From the NCBI RefSeq assembly GCF_013403245.1, contig NZ_JACBNQ010000002.1:395377-459376 (forward strand): a stretch of 64,000 nt of DNA, given 5' to 3'. Source of the stretch: Sedimentibacter hydroxybenzoicus DSM 7310. GTDB taxonomy: Bacteria; Bacillota; Clostridia; Tissierellales; Sedimentibacteraceae. Under the pieces are notes generated by a model. The model ran no database searches. It worked only from the letters and a program-made list of their open reading frames with translations, and was not told the DNA's origin. Below, piece by piece: positions 53,711 through 63,103 of the stretch (its first letter is position 1; every line of letters begins with the position of its first letter). The position numbers and the translations under genes are program-made.

Positions 53711-54367
53711 ATGTTAAAAAAGCTGACAGAGGAAAAACTTTCAGAACTGCTTGAAACCGGAATAGCTGAATTTGCCGAAAAGGGACTGGATGGTGCAAAT
53801 GTCAACACAATTGCAAAAAAAGCAGGGATAAGCGTCGGAGTTCTTTATAAATATTATGAAAATAAGGAAGAATTTTTCCATGCCTGCCTGAGAAAAAGCC
53901 TCGATATACTGAAATCCGTATTGAATGAGGTAACACAAAGCAACGATAAGCTTTTAGTGCGGGCTGAAAGGATGATACGTGCGGTGCAGGACTACTCAAA
54001 GGAATACGGTGTTTATATCAAAATGTACAATAGGATTGCTTCGGAAAATGGCAGGAAATATGTGTCCATGTATGCTGCCGAGATAGAGAGCATGACCGCA
54101 AGGGTGTATACGGAATTTATCGAAAGAGCCATAAAGGATGGAGACATAAGGAATGATATTAACCCGAGACTCTTTGCATTTTTCTTTGATAATCTGCTGA
54201 CTATGCTGCAGTTTTCCTACTGCTGTGATTATTATACCGAAAGAGCAAGGGTATATTGCAAGGAAGATTTCGATAATGATGAAATGATTGTTTCAGAGCT
54301 GTTGAAATTTATCGAATCTGCATTTACCTTCAGCCGGTCTGAGATTGTTCATAGGGATCAGATGTGA
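53711..54367 (+). CDS. TetR-family regulator
   Basis: A 218-residue protein. Residues 10-55 form the TetR helix-turn-helix ('LETGIAEFAEKGLDGANVNTIAKKAGISVGVLYKYYENKEEFF' in pieces), followed by a helical ligand-binding domain. It sits in the middle of the operon, two bases after the aldolase stop, and is the obvious candidate to bind the palindrome at 51011-51028. Autoregulation is inferred. Confidence 0.9.
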   Translation: MLKKLTEEKLSELLETGIAEFAEKGLDGANVNTIAKKAGISVGVLYKYYENKEEFFHACLRKSLDILKSVLNEVTQSNDKLLVRAERMIRAVQDYSKEYGVYIKMYNRIASENGRKYVSMYAAEIESMTARVYTEFIERAIKDGDIRNDINPRLFAFFFDNLLTMLQFSYCCDYYTERARVYCKEDFDNDEMIVSELLKFIESAFTFSRSEIVHRDQM

Positions 54368-54392
54368 TGAGCACGAAGAAAAGGATATGGAT

Positions 54393-56024
54393 ATGATATA
54401 TGTAATTGCTTATGATATAGGAACTACCGGTGTTAAAACCTGCCTTTTCGGCATAGGTGAAAAAATAGAGCTCATAGCAGGTGTGCATGAGGGCTACGGT
54501 CTTTATATGGTTGAAAACGGCGGGGCGGAGCAGGATGAAAATGAATGGTGGAATGCCATGTGCTCCACCACAAGGAAGCTGTTTGACTCTGCAGATGTAA
54601 AACCGTCCGATATAAAGGGCATATCTTTTTGTTCGCAAATGCAGGGACTTGTATTGGTTGACGAAAACGGCTCCGCTGTCAGAAGACCCATGAGCTATAT
54701 GGATCAGCGTGCCGTCAGGGAAATGAAGGAAGGTATCTCACATGGGATTCAGGTCGCGGGAGCCAATGTATTCAAGCTTGTAAAAAGCCTGATTATAACC
54801 GGGGCAGCCTCCATCAGCGTCAAGGATCCGGTCTGGAAATATAAATGGGTGGAGCACAATGAGCCGCGAAACTTTGAAAGAACGCATAAATGGCTGGACG
54901 TAAAGGAATATCTCATTTGCAGGTGTACAGGCAAATTTGTAATGACGGAGGATTCCGCATTTGCAACACTATTGTATGATACCAGAGAAGGAAAAAGAGG
55001 CTGGAGCAAAACACTCTGCCAAATGTACGGAGTCAGGACGGAGCATCTTCCCCATGTGATTAAATCAACGGACGTAGCAGGATATCTCACCCGGGGAGCA
55101 TCCGAAGCATTGGGTCTTGTACATGGTATACCCGTGTTCGGAGGCGGAGGAGATGCTTCTCTCATAGGAATAGGAGCAGGCTGTGTTGAGACGGGAGATA
55201 CTCACATATACCTGGGAACCTCCGGATGGGTGTCGACAATTGTGGACAGACAAAAAGTTGACGTATCAAAAATGATTGCTGCCATTGTCGGAGCACAAAG
55301 CGGGCATTATAACTATTTTGCGGAAATGGAAACTGCAGGGAAGTGTCTCGAATGGGTGAAGGATCACCTTGCCTTGGACGAAATAGACATATATTTGGAA
55401 AAAAGACACGTGGTCGAAAGCAAGGAAACTCTGTATACAAGCTTGTACGACTATCTGATGGAAACCATAAGTAAAATAGAACCGGGAGCAGGGGGAGTGG
55501 TTTTTACCCCGTGGCTTCACGGAAACAGGTGTCCCTTTGAGGATCCTGATGCTTCAGGGATATTTTTCAACATTACCCTCGATACGGGCAAGACCGAGCT
55601 TATACGTGCTGTGGTGGAGGGTGTATGCTACCATCTGAAATGGATGCTTGAGTGCCAGAAGGAAAAAATAAAGTCTTCTGATACAATACGGTTTGTGGGC
55701 GGTGGAGCTCTTTCTCCCGTTACGGCACAGATGCTGGCTGATATAACGGGACACAGGATTGATGTGACCGCAAATCCCCAGAATGTAGGTTCAGTAGGTG
55801 CGGCGGCGGTTATGGGTACAGGTCTGGGAATTATCCAAAAGCTTGAGACGGTAAAGGAATACGTTTCTGTTGAGCAGTCCTTTATACCGGACGAAAAAAC
55901 AAGAGCAGTATATGAAAGAAACTATCAGGTGTTCAAAAGACTATACAAGTGCAATAAGAAAAACTTTAAATATTTACATACGAAGGTTGAGGTGTCAGGA
56001 AATGAATTGTCACAGCTTGGTTGA
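54393..56024 (+). CDS. FGGY-family carbohydrate kinase
   Basis: About 543 residues from ATG 54393, chosen because AAAGG lies eight bases upstream; ATGs at 54345 and 54387 are in frame but worse placed. It has the phosphate-binding 'YDIGTTGVKT' (7-16), 'ISFCSQMQGLVLVDENG', the catalytic Asp region 'SYMDQRAVREM', 'GGGGDASLIGIGAG', and the C-terminal 'FVGGGALSPVTAQMLADITG' adenosine motif. The substrate is a sugar, polyol or related acid; it resembles xylulokinase but is not assignable. It overlaps the next gene by 23 bases. Confidence 0.85.
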   Translation: MIYVIAYDIGTTGVKTCLFGIGEKIELIAGVHEGYGLYMVENGGAEQDENEWWNAMCSTTRKLFDSADVKPSDIKGISFCSQMQGLVLVDENGSAVRRPMSYMDQRAVREMKEGISHGIQVAGANVFKLVKSLIITGAASISVKDPVWKYKWVEHNEPRNFERTHKWLDVKEYLICRCTGKFVMTEDSAFATLLYDTREGKRGWSKTLCQMYGVRTEHLPHVIKSTDVAGYLTRGASEALGLVHGIPVFGGGGDASLIGIGAGCVETGDTHIYLGTSGWVSTIVDRQKVDVSKMIAAIVGAQSGHYNYFAEMETAGKCLEWVKDHLALDEIDIYLEKRHVVESKETLYTSLYDYLMETISKIEPGAGGVVFTPWLHGNRCPFEDPDASGIFFNITLDTGKTELIRAVVEGVCYHLKWMLECQKEKIKSSDTIRFVGGGALSPVTAQMLADITGHRIDVTANPQNVGSVGAAAVMGTGLGIIQKLETVKEYVSVEQSFIPDEKTRAVYERNYQVFKRLYKCNKKNFKYLHTKVEVSGNELSQLG

Positions 56025-57366
56025 AAGGCAAAGAGAATATTTTCGGGAGGGCGGTACAAGAAGTTTTGAATTCAGGATATCAATGCTCCGCAAATTACAA
56101 GATGCCATAAAAAACAATGAAAATATCTTTAACGAAGCAATGAAAAAGGATATGAACAAATGCCCTTCGGAAGTGTATATGACAGAGGTTGGAATGGTCT
56201 TAGAGGAGCTGCGCTTCCATATCAAGCATTTGTCCGGATGGATGAGGGATAAAAAAGTTCCCACACCTCTGGCTCACTTTCCTGCCAAATCGTTTATATC
56301 GCCTGAGCCCTATGGGGTTGCACTGATTATGGCTCCATGGAACTACCCTATACAGCTGTGTCTTGAGCCGCTTATCGGAGCTATTTCCGCAGGATGCACG
56401 GCTGTTGTAAAGCCGTCGGCATATGCCCCTGCCACCGGTCATGCCATTGCACAAATGCTCGGGTCCATATATCCCGAAGAATATATAGCCGTTGTAGAAG
56501 GAGGCAGACAGGAAAATACCATGCTGCTGGAGGAAAAATTTGATTATATATTTTTTACGGGAAGCCCGGCAGTAGGTCGTCAGGTAATGGAGAATGCCGC
56601 AAGGAATCTTACGCCTGTGACTTTGGAGCTTGGAGGAAAAAGCCCGGTTATCGTAGACAAAACGGCAGATCTTAAGCTTGCCGCAAAGCGTATTGCCTTC
56701 GGCAAGGTATTGAATGCAGGTCAGACCTGTGTGGCTCCGGATTATCTTTTCATTCACAGAGATGTAAAAGATGAATTTATAATTTTTTATAAGTATGCTT
56801 TGGAAACATTTTTTCCCGGACATGAAATTAATAATATGAACACAATTATAAATGAAAAGCATTTCGAACGCATAATAAGACTGCTTGACAGCGGTAAAAT
56901 TGTTGAGGGCGGAAATACGGACACAGCACGCAGATTTATACAGCCAACGCTGCTTGATGATGTAAAGCCGGACTCACCGATTATGCAGGAAGAAATATTT
57001 GCTCCGATTCTGCCCATTATCACATATGAGGATATCAACGAATGTATCGACTACATCATAAAACAACCGAAACCGTTGGCTTTGTACCTGTTTACTAAGG
57101 ATTCCCACATTGAAAAACAGGTGCTCAGCAAGTGTTCCTTCGGAGGAGGATGTATCAATGACACCATTATTCACATTGCCACTCCGCATATGGGCTTCGG
57201 AGGTGTGGGAAATTCAGGCATGGGAAGCTATCACGGGAAAAAGAGCTTTGACACATTTACTCATTACAGGAGTATTTTAAAAAAAGCAAACTGGCTTGAC
57301 ATCCCCATCCGTTACAGACCATACTCCCACAAAAGAGATAAGCTTATGAGATTTTTCTTAAAATAA
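56002..57366 (+). CDS. Class 3-type aldehyde dehydrogenase
   Basis: About 454 residues from ATG 56002; the open frame extends upstream into the kinase without a ribosome site. It has N114 in 'APWNYPIQ', 'FFTGSPAVGRQV' (185-195), general base E209 in 'LELGGKSP', nucleophile C243 in 'NAGQTCVAPDY' and the C-terminal 'GMGSYHGKKSFDTFTH' typical of class 3 enzymes. The short length and hydrophobic tail ('LDIPIRYRPYS') suggest a medium-to-long or semialdehyde substrate. It oxidises an aldehyde made by the pathway. Confidence 0.88.
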   Translation: MNCHSLVERQREYFREGGTRSFEFRISMLRKLQDAIKNNENIFNEAMKKDMNKCPSEVYMTEVGMVLEELRFHIKHLSGWMRDKKVPTPLAHFPAKSFISPEPYGVALIMAPWNYPIQLCLEPLIGAISAGCTAVVKPSAYAPATGHAIAQMLGSIYPEEYIAVVEGGRQENTMLLEEKFDYIFFTGSPAVGRQVMENAARNLTPVTLELGGKSPVIVDKTADLKLAAKRIAFGKVLNAGQTCVAPDYLFIHRDVKDEFIIFYKYALETFFPGHEINNMNTIINEKHFERIIRLLDSGKIVEGGNTDTARRFIQPTLLDDVKPDSPIMQEEIFAPILPIITYEDINECIDYIIKQPKPLALYLFTKDSHIEKQVLSKCSFGGGCINDTIIHIATPHMGFGGVGNSGMGSYHGKKSFDTFTHYRSILKKANWLDIPIRYRPYSHKRDKLMRFFLK

Positions 57367-57406
57367 TATATAGCTGGACATGAAACATCAGTCAATGGAG
57401 GATATT

Positions 57407-57889
57407 ATGAACGCAGTACCTGAAAAAGAAGATGAATACAATGACGAATATAATGAAGTGAAAAATCAAACTGTAAAAAAAGAAGTAGTTCGCGGTATTA
57501 AATTTGCACTTTTCTCTGCTTCCGCAGGAGTAATAGAGATAACTGTTTTTTCCCTGCTCAATGAGCTGACAAATTTGCGTTACTGGTTGTGCTATTTAAT
57601 AGCTCTGGTCATGTCCGTACTTTGGAATTTCACCTTAAACCGCAGATACACATTTCGCTCTGCAGACAATGTATCCTCTGCCATGCTGAAAACCTTCGGT
57701 TTCTACTGCGTGTTCACCCCGGCATCAACTCTCCTGGGAAATCACCTGGCCGACACCCTGCTCTGGAACGAGTATCTGGTTACAATAATTATCATGCTGT
57801 CAAATTTCGTCCTCGAATTCCTGTACGACCGCTTTTACGTATTCCGAAATACGATTGATACAAATAATTTGGCAAGGAAGAAAAAATAA
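57407..57889 (+). CDS. GtrA-family membrane protein
   Basis: About 160 residues from ATG 57407 (GGAGG six bases before); an in-frame ATG at 57380 is less well placed. Four membrane segments: 'KFALFSASAGVIEITVFSLL', 'YWLCYLIALVMSVLWNFTLN', 'FGFYCVFTPASTLLG', and 'YLVTIIIMLSNFVLEFLY' with the conserved 'R-x-Y-x-F' before and after. GtrA proteins move lipid-linked sugars. It starts 40 bases after the dehydrogenase and may be an unrelated passenger in the transcript. Confidence 0.85.
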   Translation: MNAVPEKEDEYNDEYNEVKNQTVKKEVVRGIKFALFSASAGVIEITVFSLLNELTNLRYWLCYLIALVMSVLWNFTLNRRYTFRSADNVSSAMLKTFGFYCVFTPASTLLGNHLADTLLWNEYLVTIIIMLSNFVLEFLYDRFYVFRNTIDTNNLARKKK

Positions 57890-57918
57890 ATTTTTACATG
57901 TGATTTTATAATTATACC

Positions 57919-57953
57919 AAAGCATCTGACAATACAGGTGCTTTTTTATTTTT
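57919..57953 (+). terminator. Rho-independent terminator after the catabolic operon
   Basis: AAAGCATCTG pairs with CAGGTGCTTT (one T-G pair) around ACAATA, followed by a T-rich run. Confidence 0.85.
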
Positions 57954-57980
57954 ATGTGAAACACAAGATTCAACACATAA

Positions 57981-58055
57981 ATTTACCTTATAGGTTAATT
58001 TTATATTGACAATTAAATGATAAAATGATAGTATAAATTTACCGCAAAGGTTAAT
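57981..58055 (+). promoter_or_regulatory. Promoter and paired operators of the HigB/HigA genes
   Basis: Two related sites, TTTACC-N4-AGGTTAA-like at 57981-58000 and 58036-58055, flank a promoter with TTGACA (58006-58011) and TAGTAT (58029-58034) 17 bases apart. This matches autoregulation by the antitoxin. Confidence 0.7.
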
Positions 58056-58078
58056 TATGATACAAGGCAGGTGGTTCG

Positions 58079-58378
58079 TTGCAAATTGAATTTAAAACCA
58101 AAAAACTTGAGAAGGTGTGTACGAATGCTCAAGAAGCAGAAAAAAGACATGGGCGTGATATGGCATTAAAGATACATCAACGTATAGATGAAATTAAAGC
58201 CGCTTTGAATGTGGAAATGATGGTTCAATTTGGAATAGGTCGATGCCATCAGCTTAAGGGAAACAGGAGGGATCAATACGCGGTAGATTTGGTACATCCA
58301 TATCGACTTGTATTTGAGAAAAAAGGAAAGGAAATTCAGATTGCGAATATTATGGAAATAGTAGACTATCATAATTAA
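58079..58378 (+). CDS. higB: HigB-type toxin (RelE superfamily)
   Basis: A 99-residue protein starting at TTG after GGTGG. It shows the HigB pattern: 'IEFKTKKLEKVCTNAQEAEK', 'FGIGRCHQLKGNRRDQYAVD', 'HPYRLVFEK' and a C-terminal 'IANIMEIVDYHN'. Such toxins cut mRNA on the ribosome. Its gene precedes the antitoxin gene, the usual HigBA order, with 31 bases between them. Confidence 0.9.
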   Translation: MQIEFKTKKLEKVCTNAQEAEKRHGRDMALKIHQRIDEIKAALNVEMMVQFGIGRCHQLKGNRRDQYAVDLVHPYRLVFEKKGKEIQIANIMEIVDYHN

Positions 58379-58409
58379 TGCAATTGAAAGCTATAAAGGA
58401 GGAAGTACG

Positions 58410-59456
58410 ATGGAGCGAAGTCGTAGTTATATAGCTACACCACCAGGTGTAACCATAAAGGAGCAGCTGCTTAACCGTGGAATGAATCAGAAAGAGTTTG
58501 CAGCAAGAATGGGGATGTCAGAAAAACATATAAGTAAATTGATCAATGGAGAGGTTCAGTTGACAATTGATACGGCAATGAGACTGGAGATGGTATTGGG
58601 GGTTCCGGCTCAATTTTGGTGCAATTTAGAATCTATATATCGTGAGAAAATAGCAAAAGTAAATGAAGAAAATGCAATGGATACAGATATAGAAATAGCA
58701 AAAAAAATTCCTTATAAAGAAATGGTCAAGAACGGATGGGTGGAGGACACGTCAAAATGTCAGGAGAAAGTTATTAATTTGCGAAAATATTTTGAAGTTG
58801 CACAATTGGAATTTTGGCGTGGAAACCTTGTCCCGGGAATCGCATGCAGAAAGCTGTCAACATCAGAAAAAAGTGACTATGCTTTATTGGCATGGGCTCA
58901 GAAAGCTAAACTGGAAAGCAGAAAAGCAGATACATCTCCGATAGATATTAAAAGGCTAATTGAAATAATACCGCAAATCAGAAAAATGACAATGATGAAT
59001 CCAAAAGATTTTTGTCAACAATTAGAAACTAAATTGGCTTCATGCGGTATAGCATTGGTGTTTTTACCTCATATTGGAGGCTCGTTTCTCCATGGAGCAA
59101 CATTCTATGAGGGAAGTAAAATAGTTGTAGCTTTATCTGTCAGAGGAAAGGATGCAGATAAGTTTTGGTTCAGCTTATTTCACGAATTAGGTCATATTAT
59201 TTTAGGTCATATCGGAAAAGCAGAATGTACAACCGATGATGAGAATAGTGCTGATATTTTTTCTAAGAATACATTAATTCCTACCGAGAAATTTGAAAAG
59301 TATGTAAAAGAATATGAAATTAACGAACGAAGTATTATAGACTTTGCGCATGAAGTAGATATTGATCCGGGAATTGTTGTTGGAAGGCTTCAAAAAGAGG
59401 GATATATAAATTACGGACGGTATAACAATTTAAAAACGAAGTATATAATAAGTTAA
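58410..59456 (+). CDS. higA: HigA-type antitoxin fused to an ImmA/IrrE metallopeptidase domain
   Basis: A 348-residue protein. Residues 10-75 form the HigA XRE helix-turn-helix ('PPGVTIKEQLLNRGMNQKEFAARMGMSEKHISKLINGE' in pieces). Residues 80-200 are helical, and the C-terminal part is an ImmA/IrrE-like domain with zinc motif 'HELGHIILGH' and 'ENSADIFSKNTLIP'. It probably neutralises HigB and represses through the operators upstream; the peptidase may trigger release under stress. It is a recurring architecture in Firmicutes. Confidence 0.88.
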   Translation: MERSRSYIATPPGVTIKEQLLNRGMNQKEFAARMGMSEKHISKLINGEVQLTIDTAMRLEMVLGVPAQFWCNLESIYREKIAKVNEENAMDTDIEIAKKIPYKEMVKNGWVEDTSKCQEKVINLRKYFEVAQLEFWRGNLVPGIACRKLSTSEKSDYALLAWAQKAKLESRKADTSPIDIKRLIEIIPQIRKMTMMNPKDFCQQLETKLASCGIALVFLPHIGGSFLHGATFYEGSKIVVALSVRGKDADKFWFSLFHELGHIILGHIGKAECTTDDENSADIFSKNTLIPTEKFEKYVKEYEINERSIIDFAHEVDIDPGIVVGRLQKEGYINYGRYNNLKTKYIIS

Positions 59457-59564
59457 TGATAATACGGACGGTTAAAATATTGAATTATAGGTTGGGCATA
59501 GTGTTAATCTAAAGCCTATTAAGCGATATGAAAAACATTTAGTTGGTTGAAGGGAAGTGGTTAT

Positions 59565-59939
59565 TTGAAAAGTGAGTTTAACAGCATGATTGTGACAATA
59601 ATACCAGTTTTGTTGACAGGGTTTATTGGATACATGTCATGGATACGACAGGAAAAAAGGAAAAAGTTTTATCATGAGTTGGATAGGAGTATTGAGAAAG
59701 TTCTTTGCCCTGTTTTTCACGCAATAAGGCATATTGAAAATGAAAGTTCAGCTGAAAAACGAGAAAAGAATCTTCGAGTATTTTTTGACAAATACAGTAG
59801 TGAAGAATCAAATATACATTATATATTGGATTTTTTATTTTTAAATTGTTACTATGAAACGGAAGAACAATTTAAGATATTTCTAGAAAAACGGGATGGT
59901 GGTTATTGGGAGAACTTTTGGGATAGTTTACAGGGTTGA
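59565..59939 (+). CDS. Small membrane-anchored protein
   Basis: About 124 residues from TTG 59565 (GGGAAG upstream; ATG 59586 is also possible). One N-terminal membrane segment 'MIVTIIPVLLTGFIGYMSWI' is followed by a charged helical cytoplasmic part. It overlaps the next gene closely and lies about 110 bases after the antitoxin. I do not recognise the family. Confidence 0.5.
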   Translation: MKSEFNSMIVTIIPVLLTGFIGYMSWIRQEKRKKFYHELDRSIEKVLCPVFHAIRHIENESSAEKREKNLRVFFDKYSSEESNIHYILDFLFLNCYYETEEQFKIFLEKRDGGYWENFWDSLQG

Positions 59940-59944
59940 AAAGA

Positions 59945-60400
59945 ATGGTAGAAAACAGCTATTTTGAAGCATGTGGCATACAGAGTGCAGAATACCAATG
60001 GTTTATGAAATTAGAGAAAAATAATATTTTTGTCAGGCTGTTTAAAGAAGTAATAAAGATATTATACGATATGATAATAGCAATATTAATTCTATTTGGT
60101 TTTCTAATATACGTATATATATATTTCAAACTTACTGGAACATTAAATCTTGATTTTATAGATGATTATATTGGGGGTATTTTTATGTTTATGATAATAA
60201 CAGTATTATTATTTTGTATTCTATTAGCTACAAATGAATATGCTGTTATAAAATCAACTAATAGTCCGAAAAGCAAGTTAAATTTACTATTAAGAAAGAA
60301 GCTTCCAAAATACTTTAATTGGTGGGATGGTTTGTTTAAAATTAAAAAGAAACAAAAATATAATTATCCTGAAATGTATAAAGGTGATATCTGTAAGTAA
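59945..60400 (+). CDS. Membrane protein with two transmembrane segments
   Basis: About 151 residues from ATG 59945 (AGGG nine bases upstream; a TTG at 59936 overlaps the previous stop). Membrane segments lie near 43-63 ('MIIAILILFGFLIYVYIYF') and 78-97 ('GGIFMFMIITVLLFCILLA'); the C-terminus is very basic. It is probably co-transcribed with the preceding small membrane protein. Function unknown. Confidence 0.55.
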   Translation: MVENSYFEACGIQSAEYQWFMKLEKNNIFVRLFKEVIKILYDMIIAILILFGFLIYVYIYFKLTGTLNLDFIDDYIGGIFMFMIITVLLFCILLATNEYAVIKSTNSPKSKLNLLLRKKLPKYFNWWDGLFKIKKKQKYNYPEMYKGDICK

Positions 60401-61029
60401 TACGGGTAAATGTTTCAAACAACATTTTGAAAGGGCTGCTCAGAATTGTAGGTATTTCTCATACGAGGATGTTCTAATTAATGTAGACGCAACAGATCTT
60501 TCCTAGATATCTTATGATGGCTTAGTGGAGAAAATCACCTCCTACTCTTCCTCAAAAACTCCTTCATACTCTCATTCATCTCATCCATAATCGTGACCAT
60601 CTTATCCTTAGGATACTCAAAATCCAAAGAAGTCCTGTAGACAGTCCTGGGCGTAGTAATAATTAAACTCTGCACCCCTGAACCCATACTTCCTTTATAT
60701 CAGAGGATTCTAAGGTCTCTGGGGACGTATCTTTTTTTGGTGTATTCACAAAAGGTACGTCCTTCTTGGGTACGTCTACAAAAATGGAGTGCAGGACGAG
60801 AACTATTATAGTGAACTGTGGATTCCTGTAAAGAAAAGGTAACTAGTTTATGAAGCTGAAACTACCTGATTTTCGATAACCTCTTTCTTACGTATTATAG
60901 CCCTAATTTTCCTCCCCCTTACGATTTTATAGATTAACACTGAAGGTAATAAAGAGAAGATTCCTACGAATAAATTTTATTTTTTTAGTAAAGATAAGTC
61001 TAATTACCATTGTTAGGAGATGAATATAC
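60401..61029 (+). other. Gene-poor region between the membrane proteins and catalase
   Basis: About 630 bases. It holds one short minus-strand frame (60535-60687) and, near 60715-60770, several copies of ACGTA/TACGTC motifs ('GGGGACGTATC', 'GGTACGTCC', 'GGGTACGTC') resembling the ends of small Y1-type insertion sequences. I see no intact transposase and no clear promoter motif; AGGAGA precedes the catalase ATG. Confidence 0.45.
60535..60687 (-). CDS. Short minus-strand frame, possible remnant gene
   Basis: A 50-codon frame starting at ATG with AAAGGA just upstream. It reads 'VQSLIITTPRTVYRTSLDFE' then 'YPKDKMVTIMDEMNESMKEF' and looks like a real protein tail rather than chance sequence, with a stop codon just upstream of the start. 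I do not recognise the family. It could be the C-terminal remnant of a larger gene. Confidence 0.35.
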   Translation of the reverse strand: MGSGVQSLIITTPRTVYRTSLDFEYPKDKMVTIMDEMNESMKEFLRKSRR

Positions 61030-63075
61030 ATGAGTGAACGTAAAAATTTAAACAAAAAAGAAGAGCAATTAGAATCATTTGTTAGAGATACCTATAATCA
61101 AGAGATGATTTCTAATGAAGGAAAAAAGATTGTTGATGATGAAAATTCACTGACCGCAGGAGAGCGTGGGCCAACTTTAATAGAAGACTTTCTTGCCAGA
61201 GAAAAGCTGGCACATTTTGATAGAGAAAGAATACCTGAGCGAGTAGTCCATGCGCGAGGTTACGGTGCTCATGGAGAATTTGAATTATATCAATCTATGA
61301 GTGATGTGACAATGGCAGATTTCTTACAAGATCCTGCTAAAAAAACGCCGTTATTTGTCAGATTCTCACAAGTCGTTGGATCAAAAGGTTGCAATGAAAC
61401 AGTTCGAGATGTGCGGGGTTTTTCAATTAAGTTCTATACAAATGATGGAAACTTTGATATTGTCGGGATAAATATGCCTGTTTTTTTTATTCAAGATGCT
61501 ATTAAATTTCCTGATTTGATTCACTCTGTTAAACCAGAACCTGACAATGAATACCCCCAAGGTCAAACGGCTCACGATACATTCTGGGATTTTATGGGCA
61601 GTAACCCGGAGACAACCCATATGGCGATGTGGATTATGTCTGATCGGGCCATTCCAAAGAATTACCGGACGATGGAGGGTTTCGGCGTGCATACGTATCG
61701 TTTTGTAAACAAAGATGGAGTTGCCCGCTTCATCAAATTTCATGTTAAACCTGTATTAGGTGTTCATCCATTAATTTGGGATGAAGCACAAAAACTTGGT
61801 GAAGATGCCGATTTTCACCGAAGGGATCTTTGGACAAATATTAAGATGGGAAATCATCCGGAATATGAACTTGCTGTACAGATTATCGAAGAAGATCAAG
61901 AATTTATGTTTGATTTCGATATTTTAGACCCAACTAAGTTGTGGCCGGAAGAGGAAGTTCCGCTCCAAAAAATAGGGAAGATAACGTTGAACAGAACGGT
62001 TGATAATGCCTTTTCGGAAACAGAGCAAAGTGCATTCCATCCGGGGAATATTGTTCGCGGGGTTGATTACTCCAATGATCCACTGCTACAAGGACGATTA
62101 TTTTCATATACCGATACACAACAGGCACGATTAGGTCCGAATTATCAACAGCTCCCGATTAATAAACCGATTGTTCCGGTTTATAACAACCAACGAGACG
62201 GGGCTTCACGTTATGTGATTGACCGTGGAAAAGTCTCATATCACAAAAACTTATTGGCAGGCAATACACCATCAGAAGTTCCGGTAGACAAGGGAGGTTT
62301 TGTTACCTATCCTTCAAGTGTAGAAGGATTGAAAAAGCGTAAAACAGCCCCATCATTTAAAGATCATTATTCACAGGCCAGGTTATTTTGGAACAGTATG
62401 ACACCGGTAGAGCGAGAGCATATTATTGGAGCCTATAGTTTTGAATTAGGAAGATGCCTTCATGTAGCTGTTCGCCAGCAAATGGTTGACCGCTTAGCAA
62501 GGGTCAGCAGAGAACTTGCCGAGCCTGTTGCCAAAAATGTTGGTGTTACCGTACCAAATGTTGAAGAATCAACGGTTACGAAATCGTCGCCGGCTATCAG
62601 CCTGATGAATACAACTTTTGTGGCGAATACACTTAAGGTTGCTATTTTCCTTGCTGAAGGTTTTCCCGGGAGTAAAGTGGATGTCCTTTTGAAACAGTGG
62701 AAGGAATCGGGGATGCATCCGGTTATTGTCAGCAACAAACTGGGTGAGGTTAACGGTAGTGACGGATACTCATATAAGGTGGATCAAAGCTTTCTGACAG
62801 GATCTCCATTGAGCTATGAGGGCGCCTATCTTGTTGGCGGCACCGGAGCGGATGATTATTTTCATTACCAAGCTCGTACCTTCATTATGCATATGTACAA
62901 TCATTTCAAACCGATAGGAGCTATAAAAGAGAGCAGCCATTTACTGAAAGAAATGGGTATTGAAGAAATGCCGGGAGTTATTATCGATTCAGAACCTCAA
63001 TTTGGACAGATATTTATTGATGCGATGGCTAAGCAACGTTTTTGGGAACGACCTAGTTATCTTTATCATGTTTAA
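61030..63075 (+). CDS. katE: Large-subunit monofunctional catalase
   Basis: A 681-residue protein with AGGAGA before ATG. It has catalytic H74 in 'ERVVHARGYGAHGEFE', N148 in 'VGINMPVFFIQD', the haem-ligand Tyr region 'RLFSYTDTQQARLGPNYQQLP' (in two pieces) and a C-terminal flavodoxin-like domain (about 525-681), as in clade 2 HPII/KatE catalases. It breaks down hydrogen peroxide in the cytoplasm. The closest relatives by memory are Bacillus-type enzymes, so transfer from a facultative anaerobe is plausible in a Clostridia background. Confidence 0.92.
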   Translation: MSERKNLNKKEEQLESFVRDTYNQEMISNEGKKIVDDENSLTAGERGPTLIEDFLAREKLAHFDRERIPERVVHARGYGAHGEFELYQSMSDVTMADFLQDPAKKTPLFVRFSQVVGSKGCNETVRDVRGFSIKFYTNDGNFDIVGINMPVFFIQDAIKFPDLIHSVKPEPDNEYPQGQTAHDTFWDFMGSNPETTHMAMWIMSDRAIPKNYRTMEGFGVHTYRFVNKDGVARFIKFHVKPVLGVHPLIWDEAQKLGEDADFHRRDLWTNIKMGNHPEYELAVQIIEEDQEFMFDFDILDPTKLWPEEEVPLQKIGKITLNRTVDNAFSETEQSAFHPGNIVRGVDYSNDPLLQGRLFSYTDTQQARLGPNYQQLPINKPIVPVYNNQRDGASRYVIDRGKVSYHKNLLAGNTPSEVPVDKGGFVTYPSSVEGLKKRKTAPSFKDHYSQARLFWNSMTPVEREHIIGAYSFELGRCLHVAVRQQMVDRLARVSRELAEPVAKNVGVTVPNVEESTVTKSSPAISLMNTTFVANTLKVAIFLAEGFPGSKVDVLLKQWKESGMHPVIVSNKLGEVNGSDGYSYKVDQSFLTGSPLSYEGAYLVGGTGADDYFHYQARTFIMHMYNHFKPIGAIKESSHLLKEMGIEEMPGVIIDSEPQFGQIFIDAMAKQRFWERPSYLYHV

Positions 63076-63103
63076 GATAAGTATATTTTAAGTAAGGAGA
63101 AAA

